Counted from the stretch's first letter, positions 34,985 through 47,785 are shown. The stretch: 64,000 nt of DNA from Liolophura sinensis (GCF_032854445.1 NC_088300.1:15717191-15781190); one strand, 5' to 3'. The notes: generated from the letters alone by a model not told the origin. Program-made: numbers and translations.

Positions 34985-35022
34985 GCGCCGCCATTTTGAC
35001 ACTAACTCGGTAGTCACGTGAT
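34985..35022 (-). promoter_or_regulatory. Likely CCDC97 promoter: YY1 site and E-box
   Basis: The minus strand reads CAAAATGGCGGCGCCC (34998-34983), a textbook YY1 site of the kind found at transcription starts of housekeeping genes, in the right orientation for CCDC97. A palindromic TCACGTGA E-box lies next to it at 35014-35021. The 5' UTR exon would begin about here. Confidence 0.6.
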
Positions 35023-35277
35023 GTGTATCCGTCAACGCACCAGTGAGTGGGCGCTGTGAGTTGTGGCTATCGACTGAGTCACCTAACTCGGCTTAACCAT
35101 ATCCTATGCACCTAATTCCAGCGGCAAAAAGTAGTCTGTTTATGTTTGGAGAAAGAGACGGGAAAAAAGCAACAGAAGGTTATCATAACGAGGCAAAAAT
35201 ATTCCTATAAGCCAGTGTATTTCTCCAAGCATAAATTGTTACCGTTTTTTTTTTTACTCTTTGGTCTTGTATGAGAT

Positions 35278-35416
35278 GGTCTGCCAGCAACCTATGAATG
35301 ATAGTGACTATCCCTCGGGCTCTGTCCGCGGTTTCCCCCACCATAATGCTGTCCACCATCGTGTCCGTAATATATTCTTAAGTACGGCGTAAAACACCAA
35401 TCAAATGAATAAATAA
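35278..35416 (+). mobile_element. SINE-A, 3' two-thirds
   Basis: GGTCTGCCAGCAACCTATGA, GTTTCCCCCACCATAATGCT and GTACGGCGTAAAACACCAAT are followed by an AATGAATAAATAAA tail. Confidence 0.85.
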
Positions 35417-38255
35417 AAAACATATCGCGAACTTCTCGATATGTTCATATATACAATGTATTTGTTTTCTTTTTAGTTATACCCGGTACGTTATTTGGAG
35501 CTTACGCTGACTTCAGTAATATTTCGGCCGTATCACGGCAGTATCTCCTTGTACGGATAACATCAGTATGAAATGATTTTACGGTTTTTTTTTTTTGGTT
35601 TTTTTTTTTGGTTTTTTTTTTTGGTTTTTTTTTCTTGAAATAACGATAATATTGCATGTCTGATTCATTTTACGTATCCAGTAAGTGCATCCAATACTTA
35701 CTTTCGTATAAACGCAGTCTACCATTTGTAACCTATGTAGTCTGTTTCACGTGTATTTCACATAGTCAAATATTTAAAAAATCAAAATGTGTAAATTTCT
35801 CAATTGTTTTCGTTTATCCAGTTAAAGCATTGTAGGCGTATATCTTCAGGCAGAGGAAGTGGACCGTAGCCATAAGTCTACTCAACCGCTGGTGCAAAGC
35901 CTGCACAGATGGCATACGGTGGCGTAGGCTAAACATAGCTATGTAAAATAATCCTGGGCGAGCTATGGAAACGACCATATTAGCTCCCTACGGGAAGTTG
36001 TAAACAGTAAATGACAGTTGACATGTGCAGACATCTATACCTTTAGACAATGGTCCGATTTGATGTCCACGCCATGGAAATGGAAATATTCTGTCGATTT
36101 CCAGTATCAGCGTGGTAGGATTTATTTCCATCCCCCATATAAACTATTTATATTAAATTTTTGTTAACCCCTTTTACTGGCAGATACTAACTTTCAGCTT
36201 GACAACTGTAATGCATCTGACCATCTTAACTGGACATGTAGCTGTTTTTAAAAATATTTTGTTTGTATATACAAGTATAGTCACATGTAATGCTTTTGGG
36301 TTTATTTGATTACACTGGTATATAGTCTAATCTAAAATAAATACTTGTTTATTAAAATAAAGAATAATTTGACGTGCTTGAGATACAAAAGGTGTAGCGT
36401 TTGTTTACCATAGAAGATAGACCCATAAAGACGATAGAGACACCTTCCACCGTGAATGGTTGTCACAGTGGTTCAACAGTTTTTTTTTAAAACGCTTTGC
36501 GAGAGGCAGGTATGCATTCTATCAACAACAGTAAAGTCCAGTGGACAGTTATCCACTAATACGTTACCCTTAGGCACCGTATAGTTTAAAACACAAAATC
36601 TGCATGAAAAACATGAAATGAACCACACCAATATGCAGACTGTTGATGCTATTTTTTGAGGTTATTTTTGTTTTCTTCCTTTTTTTTTTTTTGGCGAGGA
36701 TAGGCTATACGCTCTACATACAATTATTTGTACATATATGTAAAGATTGCCGGTATATAATCAACAATGATAGCTTTACATGAATTATATTAAGACAGAG
36801 TTGCTATAATTTACATTGTCTTTGCACAATATACACTTCGTCTTTTTGACTGGCGTATATAGGCTTGTAATAATCAAGTGCCTATAAAAGCCCTAAACTG
36901 AAAACTCCACATTTAGATTCACTTTCATGGCAGAATTTCACGTAGGAAGGTAGGAATGTTTATATCCATGTAATTAGGCTGTTCCTACGTGATCACCTGC
37001 TCATTAACACAACCCGATAAGTCTGTTATATACCTATATGTGGCTTATATGTAAGTCGGATATATGTACATGCAATAGGCATTTGTATGCTCACTACAAT
37101 ATGGCTGATATTTTGCCGATATGGCGTTAAGCCATAATCATTCATTCATTTCTATGCAGTATATATATATATATATATATATATAGCGGCCAATACTTAT
37201 ATACCCAATTACTCATATACATGAAAGGAACAGGTAAATATCGACATCCGCTCTTATAAGATGACCTGTTGATTCCGATCTAACCTGTAACTGGGATAAT
37301 TAATTCAGCATACTAGTGTATTTGATACTAATCTTTCGTATAATATGCGCTGTGGAGTTCATTTCTTACCGAGTGGTCCTGGGGCGACTTAAAGTAAGCC
37401 AAGCAGATAACAGGGCGCTTGGATTGTTCACTAAACACTAATTTATCGTCATGATTTACCATGAATAAGGTGAAAAAAGTAAAAAAAAAATATTCCATGA
37501 CAAATTCTAATAAGTGAAGGTCAAAATGTTTTATAGGGACTGTTTTCTCCTTATATGTATATAAACCCTGGACATTCAGCTAATGTTAAGGTATAGGTAA
37601 GATTGAAAATCGCTGCTAAATATATACGTATATAGTGAACCCACGTTATATGCATATTTATCACTACACTCTGCATAGGATGATAAGTTAATAGAAATGC
37701 AAATTAAAAAATTATCAGATTAAAATGTTCTGTTAGCAATGGGCGTACAGCAACGTTCCCGATGCTGTCATGTGATGGTATGTGTCATGTTTGCCTATAC
37801 AGATTAAAATCTTAATTGAATAACGTTAACGTATTTATTAAGGGATACACGTATTTTTAAATTGTTTATCATGACTGACAGGATACCTCTGTTTATATTT
37901 CGTCTGTACGCCTACTATAAATCGATTGATTCGAGCGATCGTTGTAGCTATTTAACCAACTTGAGAAGTACATTTGTGCATAATAATGTGAACTGCGCGT
38001 TAGAGCACTGCGTGGGTCACCGGCAAAAGTTTCAACTGGTTTACTACAATCCAAGCAAAACTGACCCTGTGAAAAGTGTTACGGCGATTGCAGAACCATA
38101 AATAGTGCAGCACAGCATCCACCGCAACGCTAGTGGGGACAGTTTAACTAATTCCCTCTTCTCCACTTCTCCCTTACAAAATAAAGACGCCTTGGGCCAG
38201 CCGTATTGGAGCGTGACTCGACTTCAGTTTTTCATCCTTGTAACAAAACCTCACG
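35417..38255. other. No gene recognised; simple repeats
   Basis: There is a T-rich tract with GG every ~12 bp (35584-35634) and an (AT)n run (37158-37185). The rest is AT-rich with no exon I could support. Confidence 0.45.
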
Positions 38256-38261
38256 GGTACT

Positions 38262-38270
38262 CTTATAAAG
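38262..38270 (+). promoter_or_regulatory. Possible TATA box for the upstream calpain exon
   Basis: CTTATAAAG lies about 165 bases before the ATG at 38433, in a locally GC-richer stretch. Position and sequence fit a core promoter; nothing else supports it. Confidence 0.35.
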
Positions 38271-38432
38271 CTGGTGGTCCAGTGAAAGAGTTCTGTTCTG
38301 AAGGCACAAGGAGTCAGAAGAGATAAGGACAGTCATCCTCCCACCGAAGACAAGAACAGAAGGTACCTTAAACCATTAGAATTTGATTATAATCGTGAGA
38401 AGAATCATTAAACTATAAGCTAATAAGCCATT

Positions 38433-39551
38433 ATGCCTCAGCAACACACTATTCGGACGGGTGACGACAGAGTGTATGTCACCAGTATCAGTCTCTCCGA
38501 GAATGGAAAGCATCGACAGAACCCCGGCAGAAATTATGCTTCCGCCAACTCTTCCTCGGATTACAGCGACTCGGGATACTATCAGGAGATTCCTGTAGAG
38601 GTCTATCTGAAACCCAAGATCTCCAAAAAGTCTCATTCTCAGAAAACCCGGGCTGTTGTTCAGAAGGCAACCAAACCTGAGTCTCCGAACCCGGAGACGA
38701 GATTATATGTGTACATCCCTGAAGAAGTGTCTCTGGATGACAGTCTGTCAGATGACGAGGCCATTGTCCACCATGTCCGCAGCGGGTATCGCCAAGATAA
38801 GCTGGCCAAACCTCACCAGATCAGACTGGTGCAGAAGAAACCATCCACCCAGGCCCACCAAGGGTATAAGATGGTGCCCGCCACATACACCGAGAAACGG
38901 CCCAATGCCGTTGTGCCGAAAAACGAAACCCGTGGTCATGAGCCTCAAAACGCCCGTCAGACCAGTCAGTATCGGAAAGTACCATCTTACCAAACCTTCT
39001 CCGACCAGCGTACATCTCACAGACCGACCTACCCCCAGCAGTCCTCTCCACTTCAGTTCCGGAAGTCTAGACCCCCTCCACAGACAAGCTCCGTCAAGAA
39101 GCCACAGCCTATCCGAGCCGTTCCGCAAGACCGTCGATATAAGGCCCCTCCTGCACCTCCTTCTCAACAAAATGGTGTCTACCGACACATTGCTGTCCAA
39201 AAACGGTCCAACAAACCACAACAAACTAGAGCCCCCGATACGAAAACTAAACGGCGAGTTCCCAAAGTTACGAACAGCTCTGGAGCGAACGCTTTTAGGG
39301 CCGTCCCTGTAACCAGTGCCAATGTCAAGAAAGTGAAGCAAGTGCCAGTGTACAGTGAGGGTGGCCGGCGACACTGGGCGGGACCAATTGAGTATCCATA
39401 CAGCTTGTATATGGACCAGGATTATGACTCTATCGTTCAGAAGTGTCAGGCCAAGGGAAAACTGTTCGTGGACAGAGAGTTTCCGGCCGACAACGAGTCT
39501 CTAGGTTATGAGATCGCCTCGTATCGAAGGATCACGTGGATGAGGCCTTAC
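38433..39551 (+). CDS. Calpain first coding exon, basic Pro/Gln-rich N-terminus
   Basis: The exon has 373 codons from ATG to GAGGCCTTAC|GTGAGT, phase 0. An in-frame TAA at 38424-38426 just upstream fixes the start. Residues 1-~325 are a low-complexity basic extension rich in Pro, Gln, Ser, Lys and Arg with no known domain. The last ~45 residues (DQDYDSIVQKCQAKGKLFVD, then FPADNESLGYE and ITWMRPY) match the segment just before the protease core of classical calpains, the Ca2+-dependent cysteine proteases. The catalytic Cys, His and Asn exons are not visible downstream in the window. A second calpain first exon lies at 59841. It may be one of two alternative 5' exons of one gene, or the front of a separate or decayed paralogue. 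Confidence 0.8.
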
Positions 39552-42500
39552 GTGAGTAGATATAATTCTCCCAAGCACTTTCACTGTTTGTATACTTTAG
39601 CGATGCGTTCAAAGTTAATGACGCTCGTGTCAATCACCTGACCAGTAAGGTTATGTATATAATAATAAAATCTCATTATTGTAGCGAATAAACGATAATT
39701 GTCTCGGCTGTATACAAAGCCGTATATAAGTGACATGAGCAAAGAAAAAGACCCCTTGCAACTAGATGGGAAATCATCCAACTTCGGTGCAACAGTGAGG
39801 TGTAAGGTAGATTGCCAACCTGCACACAGTGAAAGATCGTCTGCAAAATGACGCAAGGGCTTCCCCGATATGTGGTTGAAGTCGTTATGTAACAGGTGCA
39901 ACCGATGAAATAGACCAAGCTAAAATATTAGTTGCTAACCATCAGCCTACTGTATGCCTATAAATGCATATGATAATATCCTCTTTTTTTAAAATAAGGT
40001 TTTATCTAACAATGACAATTATACCGTGAATATATAACAGTATCTTTAATATACATTTATAACTAAGCTAAACTGATAAACAGCTGAAGTAAATAGCGTT
40101 GAGCTTTCATTGGGAAAATACTGTATATAATCTATATAGATTTAATATATTTAAACTTATCTAACATAAAGGTTGACAATATAAGAAAAAATATATAAAA
40201 AAATTGTGTGGCTCACAGTAATCCCACCTCCATCACCTTACTTTGTTAGACCGATTATTTTTCTCTTGAAAGGTATGTTTATTCAAATGAATAGGTTACA
40301 TCAACTAAAAGCAAGTACAACGTTTTGTGTTAGAATAAAAGAAATATCACCCGTTAGTTAAAGGTTGTACCACGCTGTCTTCTAGAGAAATTATATACCT
40401 ATATGCAATATTGGTATATACCAGTACACCACAGACTGTAAAATGCTGTGAGGTTACAACATTATGCTTAATGTTCCAGGCTAAGTGGGTGCTTTCTGGA
40501 CTCTTTCCTGGAAGACATATGTTGTCATCAAAAGTCATCAAAGTACAAAGTTAAAAAAAATAAATTAAAAAAAAAACGGTCTGTGCAATAATACCATAAA
40601 ACTGTCGTGTTGTAAACTAACTGACATTTACGTGTTCACCTTTGAAGATGACCTCTATATCACAGGTTTTTTTTCTTTTACCAACTTACCCGTCTAATTT
40701 AGTGATCCAGGAGGAAGGCAACGCTGTCTTAATTAAGCAGAGCATTTTTCTAAATTACTACTACCACAGTCTGGAAATCCATCACAACTGATTCCTTGAA
40801 AAGCCATAAGCGGCAAAAGACCAGGAATCACAACATACATCAAGTCGCTTAGACAAAATGATTTAGCTATAATAAAAGTATCCAAATATTTTTAGTTTTC
40901 CCACCTGCCTAAATGTTGGAATTCATAAAAAGTGGTGGACATAGTAGTTGTTCAGGGGTGCGCAAACTGACATTAAGGTGCTCGGGCAAAGCCGACTAAG
41001 CTACCAAAAGCTCCCCATAGAATTCCGGAAGGGACTTCATCTGTTATAAGTTATATAAAACAAAGCTCTGCATAACTTGAGTTTATTCCATCTCTTTAGG
41101 AAGTATTGGAAACAATCTGTCCACACTGCTTTGTGCGAATCATTGGAAAGAAAGGCGAGAATTTTTAACTTAAAAGCACGCATGTTGCCACTGTACCAAC
41201 GCCAAAAACGCGCTAGAATGCATGAAATATTATGGTGCATGCAGCAATCCTCTGAACTTTCAAATTATTTCTGTTTTTTCTTGTGGAAATGTGGAAATGA
41301 TTTTGGTTCAAATCGCATCACTCCCATTTTTCACACACATGTCCTTCAATAATTATTATTCATATTCAAGTATAAGTTTTCTTTGTTTTTCTGTATGAAA
41401 AAATACACCTCTCTGCTGCACCGAAGCGGGAGGATTTCCTGTCTGGTTGCAAGTAGTACTTTGGAAGAGAGACAAAAAATTTGGAAAGAAAATCTTTTTT
41501 CTTAACCTCCAACGTTTAAAGTTGAGGCCCCGAGTTTAAAAGTCGAGGCCCCGATTTTACTCACCAATCATTGGCCGTTCGCCATCAATCAATCTATGTG
41601 GCAGCCACAGACGAATGTATCTCGCTTAGGAAAAAAGATTTTCACTCTTTTTTTTAACTACGTTATTTTTTCTTTCTCTTCCAAACGATTTTTTCCCACT
41701 TAAAGCTCCGTATAACTGTAACAGCATATTTTTCGGCGAAATTTGCCAGGTACTTAGACTGGTCCGAGGTGTTCCGTCCGGCTCTTAAGAGTTTTCTCCT
41801 TTTACGGAGCGAAGCCTGGTTTAATCCTGGTCATGACGTTATACGTCAAAAGGATATAGCAAGAGTAGAATTCTAAAACGTAACCACATTGGCAGTTAAA
41901 AGGTGCACACAGACGCTGTAGCCTCTTTATGTCATAATGAAACAATAACTTAGAGGTCGTGCACTGACCACTTTTACAAAACTTCCTGTGCAGATTTCTT
42001 TCTGCAAATGACGTCACTTCATGGAACTAGAATACAGGCATACATCATTAGTGGACAAAATGATTTTTTTTTGCGAAAGTGACAACCTTGCATGGCTATC
42101 TCTATCTATCTAGTCACCTAGGAGAGACTTTACAAATTACAAATGATTCCTTAAAAAAAAAGAGAAAAAAGTCTGCAACACAGAATGTCACCCGCATTAA
42201 GATTATTGTTACTCGCGCGGAAATACACATCCTGGTTATCACAGGTTTTTTGTAAAAATGAGAAATGAACAAAAAAAAAAACTTTATACCCTTATCAGGG
42301 TGGACACAGTCTGATTCCTGTAGCAGTATGAGGATCAAAGCGATGCATTCAGTCTCTGGTCACACAACAAGTGCATGTTCTATTAGAGTGCACCCATTTG
42401 GCATTTTTAATTCCACAAGAGTTGAAGGTCTAGAATCTAGAACCGTTCTGAGCAGATAAAGATCTTTGAAGCCTTGGTAACTCAACCACGTCAGGGTTTA

Positions 42501-42990
42501 TTCGCTGGGCCTGAATGACTGAGATACGTTTATACATATGTGGGCAGACTGGAGATCATTATGTTGTCATTTTTAGTTGAGATATGTCAAACATATTTTT
42601 GACATTAATTTTCAGGAGTATACATCAAGAGTACTTCACTATGTCGGGAATTCATTGATTGTATATATATTTATTTTTATATATAGGGCGTGTCATTATG
42701 TTTGAGTCTTGAAAAACAGTTTGGAGCCAGCCAGCTGTGTCTTTCGAATTAGTGTCACCCTATAAATTTAGAATTTCTTTTAAGCGAATCTACTTTTGCA
42801 AACTACTGAATCGCGGACATTTATGCCTATTTAAGGTCCCTTCATCGCAGGAAAGCTTTTGATGATATAATAGTTTGACAGCGCCTGATAGGTAGCAAAG
42901 ACTCAACTGTACAAATTAGTGGGAAAACGAGTGAGTGCGTGCGTGCTTGGGGTGGAATGTCATTCTTAATAGTTTTGCGGACATAGGACG
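39552..42990. other. No gene recognised
   Basis: I looked for calpain core exons (GDCWLL-type words) and saw none. Only chance frames and AT-rich sequence are present. Confidence 0.4.
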
Positions 42991-42994
42991 ACGA

Positions 42995-43205
42995 AGGACT
43001 GAGACGACTCACCGAAGGCAAGTAAGCCGCCCACCGAGCCATTATACTCATACGGGTCAACCAGTCGTTGCACTGTTCCCTTAATGCTGAACGTCAAGCG
43101 AGAAAGCTATAACTTCCTCATTTAAGGTCAGGTGTGAGCTGACCCAGAATTGACCCTAGATCTACCACCCTGGACCCGCTACCAACAGAGCCATCGGAGC
43201 TGGGG
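42995..43205 (-). mobile_element. SINE-B copy
   Basis: GAGCCATTATACTCATACGG, CCAGTCGTTGCA and AACTTCCTCATTTAAGGTCA match the copy at 46370-46705 closely. Confidence 0.7.
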
Positions 43206-43254
43206 GGAAGGAGGGGGTGGGGGTAATGAGGAACGATTAGGTTACAGACAGTTT

Positions 43255-43440
43255 TATTTTGATTTGTGTTTTAGGCCATTCTGGAGAACATTTCACTTAT
43301 ATGATGGCATTCAGCATAATGGTGGAAGGAAACCGAGCATACCTGGGTGGAACACACGACCATCCGTGGGATGCATGCAGACCTTCCAACACACAACCAA
43401 AGAGAATACCATGCAGCATGAGCTAGATTTGAGCATTTGT
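43255..43440 (-). mobile_element. SINE-A, nearly full length, diverged
   Basis: It runs from GTGTTTTAGGCCATTCTGGA through GGTGGAAGGAAACC, ACGACCATCCGTGGGATGCA and CAGACCTTCCAACAC to CATGAGCTAGATTTGAG, which is the start of the head region. Confidence 0.75.
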
Positions 43441-43907
43441 ACCGGGTAGAATATACCAGCCAAACCATAGCTAACTTTCTAAACACCGTAACAGGCTCAC
43501 AACGATTTTAAGTATGCAATGAAAATACATCCTTCTTTGCGAGGTGTAAGTGATATAGTGTATGTAGACAGTTTCAAAATATTCTTAAAGGACGAGTCAT
43601 AAGATACCCGTACAGCATATCACTGTTATGAAAGTATATTCTTGTCCAAGTCACGTTTGGATCGGGTGGTAATCCAAAACTTGTCCTGACTATTCCGTTT
43701 CGACACGTGCTTTAACGCTTGTGATCAGTAGGGGGCATGCCCTAACCTTCCGCATAAAATTCTTGTCTGAAAACTCTAAAACACATAAGCTTTTGGTTCG
43801 GTCCCAGCTTTGGACATGCAAGGAATTTTCCAGGTTCACTTCTAAAATTTTGTCGGGACTTTGATGACAGTATAAGCGATGGACGGCGATCGTATTGGAC
43901 AATACAC

Positions 43908-44045
43908 CCAAAAAGTTAATCAGTAGATTTTAACAGAAATTCTGTTGTCTGAGTGACCCTAGACTATACTGTTATTGCAATACATTTTAGCATCACTCAG
44001 ACAACAGACTTTCTGTTAAACTTAACAGGTAAATTTTTTGAGTAG
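43908..44045. mobile_element. MITE-like palindromic element, copy 4
   Basis: ACCCAAAAAGTTAATCAGTA and GAAATTCTGTTGTCTGAGTG on the left are mirrored by CATCACTCAGACAACAGACT and AATTTTTTGAGTAGGT on the right. This is the cleanest pair of ends in the family. Confidence 0.7.
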
Positions 44046-44124
44046 GTATATTTCTCGTAGGTTTCACAAGCCTTTTCCATGAGGGCAACACTGAGTTCGC
44101 CCTACACGCCTAAAATTGTGCGTC

Positions 44125-44460
44125 ACGTGTGCAAATGTTTCTCAGCTATACCTGTGAATGGGCAAGTGTTTGCTCCGGTCGCTCCGTGCCTCACCCCCGA
44201 CTCTGTGATATTATGAAATATTCTTGATTACTGCCTTGAACAGAATCAATCAGTTTTGACAATTATGGTGTAGGTAACTTAGTCTGTGCGTGATACGAGG
44301 AGATGTTCCTCAGCTGTACTTGTCAAAGGGCACTTGTTTGCACCGGGAACCCAGTATCCTCCACCCGATATGACACTGTCCCCTGTCATATTATAGGAAA
44401 TATTCTCTATTACGGAGAGTCTGTCAGCTATGACAATTATCTATTGTCACATATCTATTA
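44125..44460. repeat. Diverged ~190-bp tandem duplication
   Basis: TTTCTCAGCTATACCTGTGA, GGGCAAGTGTTTGC and GATATTATGAAATATTCT at 44139-44225 correspond to TTCCTCAGCTGTACTTGTCA, GGGCACTTGTTTGC and CATATTATAGGAAATATTCT at 44305-44410. Confidence 0.55.
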
Positions 44461-44799
44461 TCTAATCACATGTTAACACCGAAACAAAATGAAACTAGAT
44501 AAGTTTACGTCCAACAACAAGACATTGTTAGTAGTATATTAACGAACTTACAACATAAACTGTAAATAAACATAAAATGAATTTCAATACATGATTTTAA
44601 TTTACATGCATGGAGCTATATTACTAGCCTGTATATGTAAGTCTCGTGACCTTTGATTTGCATGTCTTGAGCATTTACCAGGCCTTTTTTCACACATAGC
44701 CTCATTAATCGCTCCTTCTTAGAATTTCCCACAAAGATATACAATGTACAAACATACAAACAAGAATTAACATAGCAATGCTTAACAAGCTTACTTTAT

Positions 44800-45026
44800 G
44801 GGACAGACCCAGGAGCGTCTGCGATGGCTGTGAGTTCAAGTCCAGCTCATGCTGGCTTCCACTCCGGCCGTACGTGGGAAGGTTTACAAGCATACTGCGG
44901 ATGGTTGTGCGTGTCCCCCAGGCTCTGCCCTGTTTCCTCCCACCATAATGCTGACTGCTGTCGTATAAGAGAAATATCGTTGAGTACTACGTAATCCATC
45001 AATCAATTAAATAAATAAATAAATAG
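44800..45026 (+). mobile_element. SINE-A, nearly full length
   Basis: The end of the tRNA-like head (GAGTTCAAGTCCAGCTCATG) is followed by CGTACGTGGGAAGGTTTACA, the TTTCCTCCCACCATAATGCT core and an (AAAT)n tail. It is one of the two copies showing how head and tail join. Confidence 0.85.
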
Positions 45027-45149
45027 ATTTATGCGACACAGTTCGCACAATTTTTTTCTAATATTTCTTTAAAAAAGGACATCAAATAATATAACCTGAT
45101 AAATAAAACTGACCTAAACGGCCACAAGCATGTTTTTCAAAATCAGTTT

Positions 45150-45480
45150 TCAATCTGGAATGCATGCGTGCGCCATGTCAAAACAACCGGAAACTTGATA
45201 TCGCGTCCCTCGCACTCAACACACATACGGGTTTAAAGGCAAACCAGGGTCCGGGTGACGTAAACGGAAACAGCTGCGTTAGACAGCTAGAAATAATTCT
45301 GATTGATCAAAATCGATAACATGGCGGCACTTTCTGTTTTCTCATTATACTTTGAACTGTGTAATCTGGGTTATAATACATCACAAAGACAAAAAGTTAT
45401 TCCTTTTAAGCTTCATGTGGTATTCTTCATCGATGCATATATTTAATCTGGTATTGTATTATAATTCAACATTCAGCCAC
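45150..45480 (+). repeat. Dispersed repeat family C
   Basis: AAAACAACCGGAAACTTGAT, TAAAGGCAAACCAGGGT, CGGAAACAGCTGCGTTAGAC and CATCGATGCATATATTTAAT recur in order at 56205-56545. The 3' part also recurs at 31300. Confidence 0.6.
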
Positions 45481-46369
45481 TTCTTGACGGGATAAATTTG
45501 TCCATGTAGAGTTGTCGAATTGTCAAATGATTTGTCTTCATATATACCGGTATATACATTGCATTTATGCATACCTTTGTGTGGAAAGAATGCTTTCCAC
45601 TGTCTGTCATGTCATGTTTAGACGCCTAAATGGGAAATTTGCATTTCACTCACATCCAACAATGAAGATCTCACCTATCTGTTCAAACAATCTTATCTTA
45701 GAGGGTCATCGGACGATGGCGATGAATACGGATTGGCGAGTTTTAAAAACTCAGACTCAGGTGTGAGAAAAAAGGCTAAGGCAAATAAAGCCTACAGTTG
45801 ACCTTAAACCGCACGAATTATCTGAGGATGTATAAGCAGTACTAGTTAGCGCGCATTAGTCAGCGTGCATAGTTAGCGGTGGTATATGTCAGATATTTTG
45901 GCTAATGGTGATTTGGACCTGATCCCTGTTGCCGGTAGACCTAGGACTTTTCAGTGACCTGTCTTTCCATATACTGAAGAAATAAGTGTACGTTCACGTT
46001 ACAAGAGTTTTTTTTTTTTTTTTTTTGATAGATTTCTTTAGATAGATTGTGTAGACCTTACAAAGTGATGAATGCCTATAGTGATATGCATACGGGCCGT
46101 CAGTCGGTCGATTGATCGAGTGAGAAATAAATTTCTAAAATTATATTTTCCTGAAAGACAACCCTTATGTGTAAAGAAATGTCATTGGTTGTATGGCATT
46201 TTACGTTCAATAAGTCAAATTATACCGTACCAGAATCCACAAGAGTCGCTAGTGTGTGCTCCATTTTGCCATATCTGTCCAGAAGCCAGTGAAACTGCCT
46301 TCTTCTAAATACTGCTATTCAAAAAATAGGGATTATTTTTGACGTCAATGCGTGCTAAGAATTTCACCT
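45481..46369. other. No gene recognised
   Basis: Only short chance frames were seen. A run of about 19 T lies at 46008-46026. Confidence 0.4.
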
Positions 46370-46705
46370 CGTTTAACGTCGTACTTAACAATTTTTCAGT
46401 CATATGACAACGAATTAGTCCTTAGAGTGCATGTTATGTGCCTCCTTGTTTCAGGATGGATTTCCACCGCTCTTTTATCTAGTGCTGCTTCATTGAGACG
46501 CCTTACCGCAGGCAAGTAAGTTACCCTGCCAGAGCCATTATACTGATACGGGTCTACCAGTCGTTGCAATATCCCTTTCATGCTAAACGCCAAGCGAGGA
46601 AGTTACAACTTCCTCTTTTAAAGTCTTAGATCTGTCTCGACCCAGGATTGATCCTGGATCTACCGGTCCCGAAGCGGAAGGTCGACCAACTGTGCTATCG
46701 GGGCC
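46370..46705 (-). mobile_element. SINE-B, longest copy, with tRNA-related head
   Basis: Read on the minus strand, the head is CCGGCCCCGATAGCACAGTT then GGTCGACC. It holds an A-box-like TAGCACAGTTGG and a B-box-like GATCAATCC about 40 bases later. The CCAAGCGAGG / CATTATACTGA body and the CATATGACAACGAATTAGT / ACGTCGTACTTAAC tail follow. Confidence 0.7.
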
Positions 46706-47384
46706 GGTTAAACAATTCCGAGAGCATGTTGTATACTTGTATATTACTAAGTATACATGTATATTATTAAGAATTAATTTCACATCAACTTGTTAAAGTG
46801 GTTCTAGTTAGTCACCTATTGGACTAAACACTCGTGTTCGTGTTGCTACCCTCCACACATATGGCGTTATGATAGCCATACTGTAGACACGTACCTGTAT
46901 TTAGAACACAAACAGAAACATTTCTTTAAATGACTACATATAATTATTCAGCTTTTTGTTCGGGTCTTAGCACATTATCATATATCTGATGGTTCTATAG
47001 ATAATATAGCTACAAATACAACGAACGAGATCCGTGAATTAATTTAAAAACAAACTATGCATTGCGTCACTAATGGGCTTTTCTTGCAATTTTGATGCAT
47101 CTTCGCGGATCAGTGTTTGCCAATTGAACTAATCCGTGACAACAGAGAGTTTCTTGTGAGTTTTTTCTAAATAGTTTCGCGTGGCGATACCACGTTGTTT
47201 GGTTTTCCTGTCACGATCTCCAGGTGTGTACTACCCTGATGTGCTGACAGCCAGTTTCCTCATGAGCATAATATTGCATCTAGTACCAGGCTCCTTGCAT
47301 CTGATCACACGAACATGGCTAACATGGATGATAGATAAAACCACCTCAGGGCGGTCGTCGCCCTTGCTTCAGCCACAGTTGTAC

Positions 47385-47785
47385 CGTTTTGCTTCATTGA
47401 AGGAGATATTTTACTCGCCTTTGCCGAAAAGGTGAGACAATGACAGAAAAGGGCAATATCATGGTGTAGGTACAAAGAGGGGAAGACCAGAACTTTACCG
47501 CTGGATTACCTGTTCCCAACCGCGTTTGAAATGAATTCTGGGATTGTTTCTTCCCGTCTTCTGAAATACGTCTCAATAGCTGTGTTCAGTTCGTTGACAT
47601 TGTTCAGTGGCCAACTCCGGTGTTTGTGTGCCTTCAACCAGTACAGCCTCGATTGTCCTCCAGCCAGCCATCTTTGGAGAACAAAGTGTCGCCTTCAGGT
47701 AGCCGCTGTTTTCTTGGCAGTCTTTGATTTAAGGGCAGTCGAAACAATGTCAATTAACTATTCACTGGGATCCACAGCACGGGTT
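47385..47785 (+). pseudogene. Internally deleted copy of the seven-transmembrane receptor at 51241
   Basis: The 5' UTR and first ~70 bases match the receptor: TTGAAGGAGATATT, ATGACAGAAAAGGGCAATAT and ACTTTACCGCTGGATTACC. The copy then jumps to the end of TM2 at TTCCCAACCGCGTTTGAAAT, dropping about 165 bp that encode TM1 and TM2. Homology continues through TM3 and TM4 (NSGIVSS, SLTLFSGQ, CAFNQYSLDC, WRTKCRLQVAAVFL). It ends near 47760, at a point equivalent to the TM4 end. A TAG soon after the ATG and frame loss make it non-functional. Confidence 0.85.

Noticed and set aside
38656-39374. 218- and 208-codon frames overlapping the calpain exon
   Set aside because: They are shadows of the real frame. 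The real frame ends in the conserved calpain pre-core segment and a phase-0 donor.
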